This document shows, piece by piece, positions 60,682-64,000 of a stretch of 64,000 bases of DNA. The stretch covers positions 62,001-126,000 of the forward strand of contig NZ_SMFY01000003.1 of the NCBI RefSeq assembly GCF_004339465.1. Reading direction: 5' to 3'. A program made the position numbers and the translations under genes. This DNA comes from Ancylobacter aquaticus. Its GTDB lineage: Bacteria; Pseudomonadota; Alphaproteobacteria; Rhizobiales; Xanthobacteraceae. The stretch's first letter is position 1, and each line of letters starts with the position of its first letter. Below the pieces are notes generated by a model. It searched no databases. It was not told the DNA's origin and saw only the letters and a program-made list of their open reading frames with translations.

Positions 60682-61518
60682 ATGATGGCCTTGCCCAAAG
60701 TTGCCGCGGTCTCCATCGGGCCTGCGGACGAGGACCCCTTGCCTTTGTGGATGGAGGCCGAAGCCGGCATAAAGGCGGCTGCCCAAGCCGGGGCCACGCT
60801 GGTCGTGCTGCCGGAACTGTTCGCGCAGGCCTATGTGGCCGGCGAAGATCCGGGGCGCTGGTCTCACCGCGCCGAAACGATCGAAGGCCGCACGGCCACC
60901 CGCATGGCGACCGCCGCGCGCAGCAACGGCGTTGCCGTGCTGTTCGGCATGGCATTGACGGGACCGAACGGCCTGCCGCTGAATGCTGCCGCGCTGGCGC
61001 GCGCCGATGGTTCGGTAGAGCGGGTTGCGGGAAAGATACATCTTCCGCCGGCCAATCCGGCCGACGCGTTCGGCGAAGCCGACCATTTCGCCCCCGGCCC
61101 CGCCATTATAGGCGCGGTCGAGGTCGGCCCGATTCGGGTGGCGACACTGATCTGCTACGACCGCCGCTTCCCCGAATGCTGGCGCGCCGCGGCAAAGGCC
61201 GGCGCGGACCTCATAGCGGTCATGGTCGGCGGCCCGGCTCCCTCCGACCCGGAGGGACTTTTTGCCAGTGAATTGCGCACCCACGCCCGCGCCAACGCGG
61301 TCTATGCGCTGACGGCTGCACGCTACGGCACCGAGACCGTGCTGGGCCACCCGGTCCGCCACGATGGCGAGAGCCTCGCCATCGACCCCAACGGCGCGAT
61401 CCTCGCGATTGCGCCGCAGGCAGCGCCGCGTCTCGTCGTGGCTACCGTCGATTTCGCCCGCCTCGCCGAGGCCCGCGCGCAAAACGCCACCGCGCGATGC
61501 CTGCGCCTGTCCGCTTGA
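60682..61518 (+). CDS. nitrilase-superfamily carbon-nitrogen hydrolase (amidase)
   Basis: A 278-residue cytoplasmic hydrolase with the Glu-Lys-Cys triad: E45 in VVLPELFAQAY, K118 in VAGKIHLPPANP and C158 in TLICYDRRFPECWRAA. Substrate-side segments TAARYGTETVLGHPVRHDGE follow. The family includes amidases, carbamoylases and nitrilases; the GKIHLP and CYDRRFPE forms fit amidases or N-carbamoyl hydrolases better than true nitrilases. It follows the ABC genes by 6 bases and precedes an amidohydrolase, so it probably removes ammonia or an amide from the imported compound. Confidence 0.82.
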   Translation: MMALPKVAAVSIGPADEDPLPLWMEAEAGIKAAAQAGATLVVLPELFAQAYVAGEDPGRWSHRAETIEGRTATRMATAARSNGVAVLFGMALTGPNGLPLNAAALARADGSVERVAGKIHLPPANPADAFGEADHFAPGPAIIGAVEVGPIRVATLICYDRRFPECWRAAAKAGADLIAVMVGGPAPSDPEGLFASELRTHARANAVYALTAARYGTETVLGHPVRHDGESLAIDPNGAILAIAPQAAPRLVVATVDFARLAEARAQNATARCLRLSA

Positions 61519-61537
61519 GTTGAGAGGAAACCACGTC

Positions 61538-63079
61538 ATGGCTGAACTGATCGTCCAGGCTCGCTGGGTCGTCACCGGCATCAAGGATCGCCACACTCCC
61601 GTCGTTATCGAGGACGGCGCCGTATTGTCCCGAGACGGCGTGATCGTGGCCGTCGGCGCGTCCGACGCCATGCAGAAGCTGGCGCCCGCGGCAGAGGTGA
61701 AGAGCTACCCCAACCACGCAATGCTTCCGGGTTTCGTCAACAGCCACCACCATGTTGGGCTAACTCCGCTGCAACTCGGCTCGCCGGACTACGCGCTCGA
61801 ACTCTGGTTCGCCGGCCGCATGCCCGCGCGCAAGGTCGATCTCTATCTCGACACGCTGTATTCCGCCTTCGAGATGATCGCCTCCGGGGTCACTACAGTG
61901 CAGCACATCCATGGCTGGATGTCGGGCGGCTACGAGGCGGTCCACGGTGCGTCAACGAAGGTTCTGAACGCCTACCGCACGCTCGGCATGCGCGCTTCCT
62001 ATTGCTACGCCGTGCGCGAGCAGAACCGCCTCGTCTATGAGGCCGATCAGGACTTCTGCGCCAGACTTCCCGCTCCGCTGGGGACAAAGCTCGCGGCGCA
62101 CCTCACGTCGCAGGCCCTGCCATTCGACGATTTCATGCGGCTTTTCGACCAGCTCAGCGATGAGAATGTCGGGCAAACCCTAACCCGCATCCAGCTCGCC
62201 CCTGCCAATCTGCACTGGTGCACCGATGACGGCCTGCTGGCTCTGAACGAGAAGGCAACAGCGCGTGGCGTGCCGATGCACATGCATCTGCTGGAAACGG
62301 CGTATCAGAAGGAATATGCCCGTCGTCGCACCGGCAAGACCGCGTTGCGCCATCTGTACGACCTCGGCATCCTCGGCCCCCATATGACGCTCGGCCATGG
62401 CGTGTGGCTGAACGGCGAGGACATCGACATCGTCGCCGACACAGGCACCTGCATCTGCCATAATTGCTCGTCGAACTTCCGGCTGCGCTCAGGCCTCGCC
62501 CCGCTGAATGTGTGGGAGGCCAAGGGCATCACCGTCGGCCTGGGGCTCGACGAGGCCGGCATTAACGATGACCGCGACATGCTCTCCGAGCTGCGACTGG
62601 CGCTGCGTGTCCATCGCACGCCGGGCATGGACGATGACGACGTGCCAACCTGTGCGCAGGTGGTGAAGATGGCGACGGAAGCCGGCGGCATGACGACCGC
62701 TTTTGGCGCCGAGATCGGTCGGCTCGACCCCGGCCGCTTTTTTGATGCGGCGTTGATCAACTGGACGACGGCGACCTACCCGTTCCAGGATCCGGACATT
62801 CCGATGCTCGACGCACTGGTGCAGCGCGCCAAGACCGGCGCGGTCGATGCCGTCTTCATCAATGGCGAAATCGTCTATCAGGACGGGCGTTTCACCACTA
62901 TCGACCGCGATGCGGTGCTCGCCGAAATCGCCGATATACTCGGCAAGCCGCGCAGCCCGGAAGAGGTCGAGCGCCGCGAACTCGGCCTCGCCGTATTCCC
63001 CCATGTGAAGAAGTTCTACGAGGGTTATATCCCCGACGAACCGCGCGAACCCTTCTACGCCGCCTCGGCGAGGGTGTAG
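61538..63079 (+). CDS. amidohydrolase (8-oxoguanine deaminase/TrzN-like)
   Basis: A 513-residue metal hydrolase of the amidohydrolase superfamily. Ligands are visible: the HxH pair (H70, H72) in GFVNSHHHVGLTPLQLG, a His in GVPMHMHLLETAYQKEYA, the next His in MTLGHGVWLNGEDIDIVADT, and the late Asp in VGLGLDEAGINDDRDMLSEL. This pattern fits cytosine/8-oxoguanine deaminases, s-triazine hydrolases such as TrzN/AtzA, and related enzymes, with one catalytic metal. It likely deaminates or dechlorinates/hydrolyses a ring compound. Last gene of the operon; GAGAGGAAA precedes the ATG. Confidence 0.82.
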   Translation: MAELIVQARWVVTGIKDRHTPVVIEDGAVLSRDGVIVAVGASDAMQKLAPAAEVKSYPNHAMLPGFVNSHHHVGLTPLQLGSPDYALELWFAGRMPARKVDLYLDTLYSAFEMIASGVTTVQHIHGWMSGGYEAVHGASTKVLNAYRTLGMRASYCYAVREQNRLVYEADQDFCARLPAPLGTKLAAHLTSQALPFDDFMRLFDQLSDENVGQTLTRIQLAPANLHWCTDDGLLALNEKATARGVPMHMHLLETAYQKEYARRRTGKTALRHLYDLGILGPHMTLGHGVWLNGEDIDIVADTGTCICHNCSSNFRLRSGLAPLNVWEAKGITVGLGLDEAGINDDRDMLSELRLALRVHRTPGMDDDDVPTCAQVVKMATEAGGMTTAFGAEIGRLDPGRFFDAALINWTTATYPFQDPDIPMLDALVQRAKTGAVDAVFINGEIVYQDGRFTTIDRDAVLAEIADILGKPRSPEEVERRELGLAVFPHVKKFYEGYIPDEPREPFYAASARV

Positions 63080-63139
63080 CGTGGCTGTCAATTCGCCCGA
63101 CATCACCCGCCAGCCGTGCAACTCATGAATAGGGATTTG

Positions 63140-63168
63140 TTATCCTCCGCGCTCGGTGCGGAGAATAA
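63140..63168. terminator. bidirectional hairpin after the transport operon
   Basis: Eleven-base arms (TTATCCTCCGC and GCGGAGAATAA, one wobble) with a seven-base loop lie between the operon end and the convergent cas3 remnant. Confidence 0.5.
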
Positions 63169-63248
63169 CACGTGCAATCTCGGCATCGGACACGCGGGCG
63201 GGAGGTCGACGCCGAGGGGCAGCGGCGCTGGAGCTTTGAGCCGACACG

Positions 63249-63986
63249 TCAGGCGACTGCGCGCAGGCCCTTCGCCCTCGCAGGGTTGAGCAGCTTAAGC
63301 GACGGCCCGTCCGTTGCGTCTCGTCGCGGCCCCCTTTGCTGACGGCATCGTTGCGGACATGCAGGTATGGCGCAAAGACGCGCGCGCAGCACCGCGAGAT
63401 CGGTGTGGTTGCCTCGCTCGATCGTCTCACCCGTCGCGGCCGCATAGAAGCGCTCCGTCGCGATGAAGTCGGCATCGATGAGGCAGGAAAACAGCATTCG
63501 CAGGAGGAAGCTCAGGGCGAAACCCTTCGGCCCTCCCGCCGGCGGCGGCACGCGCGGCCTCAGCTCCGCCGCTTCCGGCAGAGGCCCGGCATGGTGTTGC
63601 CACTCTGCCGGGACCAGCCGATGCGCTGAGTCCATACGGCGGTTCAGATCACAGCCATCCGCGAGGCCCGCATGATGGGCGGCGATGATGGCGGCGAGGA
63701 TCGTGCCGAGCGCCCTGCCGGGACCCTTGCCATAATGGTCGAGCGCGAGGCGCGCCCCGGCGGACGTGGTCGCCGCCCGAGAGGCGCTGCCCGGCGATGT
63801 ACCCCTGAAACTCCGGCGACACCTTGCCGATGTCATGCAGGCTTCCGGCGAGGTGCAGGACTTCCGCCCATCCCAGAGGCTCCGCGAATTCCCGCGCCAA
63901 CGCGCCGACAGCCGCCGCGTGGTCGGCGAGTGTCTCCAGTTATCAAGGGGGCGACCCGGCAGCGAGTGTGCGTAGACGGTGGCCAT
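63249..63986 (-). pseudogene. cas3: cas3 (HD domain) remnant, two frameshifts
   Basis: The start MATVYAHSLPGRPLDNWRH at 63986 is a typical Cas3 N-terminus. After a one-base shift near 63942 the HD nuclease part continues as LADHAAAVGALAREF, HLAGSLHDIGKVSPEFQGYI; a second shift near 63763 leads to AGARLALDHYGKGPGR and IAAHHAGLADGCDLNRRMD, with a later SFLLRMLFSCLIDADFIATE. This resembles type I-C Cas3. Homology fades after about residue 220, and the helicase domain and the cas5-8-7 genes expected downstream (leftwards) are absent. No CRISPR repeats are in the window. Confidence 0.7.
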
Positions 63987-64000
63987 GGGCGCGATCCGCT

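Noticed and set aside
59560-61671. A 703-codon minus-strand frame
   Set aside because: Shadow of the ABC/amidase operon.
1-64000. CRISPR array
   Set aside because: No regularly spaced direct repeats of 25-40 bases were seen anywhere, including beside the cas3 remnant.

Overview
The window is high-GC DNA (by eye roughly two thirds G+C) from an alphaproteobacterium, most likely of the Hyphomicrobiales and perhaps near Xanthobacteraceae (Ancylobacter, Starkeya or Xanthobacter). This placement is inferred from the core genes and their order (rpoH-type sigma factor, carD, fdxA, S4 protein, SUV3-like helicase, DUF3108 protein, rpmB). No 16S rRNA is present to confirm it.

Layout. (1) 1-9.9 kb is accessory and heavily eroded. 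It begins with the end of an NHLP/NHLM-type bacteriocin exporter (two ABC proteins), followed on the opposite strand by a Nif11-type leader peptide gene, the likely exported RiPP precursor. Next come remnants (IS3 tail, amidohydrolase, EamA transporter, OLD-type ATPase, IS66) with two AT-rich membrane-protein genes among them. The region ends in a frameshifted P4-type integrase beside tRNA-Arg(CCT), so it looks like a decayed island anchored in that tRNA. (2) 10-29.4 kb is mostly ordinary chromosome: SNase-like nuclease, M48 lipoprotein protease, sigma-32 factor, CarD, ferredoxin, S4 protein, RNA helicase with a degradosome-like tail, L28, VUT transporter, cytochrome b561/phytase-like pair, TetR regulator, DsbA-like protein, a frameshifted kinase, threonine aldolase and a MocR regulator. 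(3) 29.7-37.7 kb is a complete Nit1C cluster (nitrilase, radical SAM, GNAT, AIR-synthase-like, glycosyltransferase, flavin oxidoreductase and two small Nit1C proteins). A near-perfect sigma-54 promoter precedes it, and a ninth gene of the LnmK-like Pnap_2097 family is translationally coupled to its end.

(4) 37.9-56.8 kb is an integrated island of about 18.9 kb bounded by a 51-bp perfect direct repeat made of the 3' part of tRNA-Gly(GCC). Its left half is a defence cluster: an LA2681-type HEPN protein, a SIR2-HerA pair, a dGTPase-like HD phosphohydrolase, and an XRE regulator divergent from an unrecognised protein. Its right half is a mobility module: tyrosine integrase, AlpA-like excisionase, primase/VapE helicase with inverted GGTGGCA-type repeats, and a serine recombinase with two ParB/RepB-like proteins. 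Two recombinases of different classes suggest nested elements.

(5) 56.8-64 kb has scrambled XRE and TraA fragments, then a five-gene operon (NitT/TauT-type ABC importer, nitrilase-superfamily amidase, amidohydrolase) that looks like uptake and hydrolysis of a nitrogenous compound. At the edge is a cas3 remnant with two frameshifts and no CRISPR array. The window therefore combines two nitrogen-scavenging gene sets with a tRNA-borne defence island and a partly decayed RiPP export locus.
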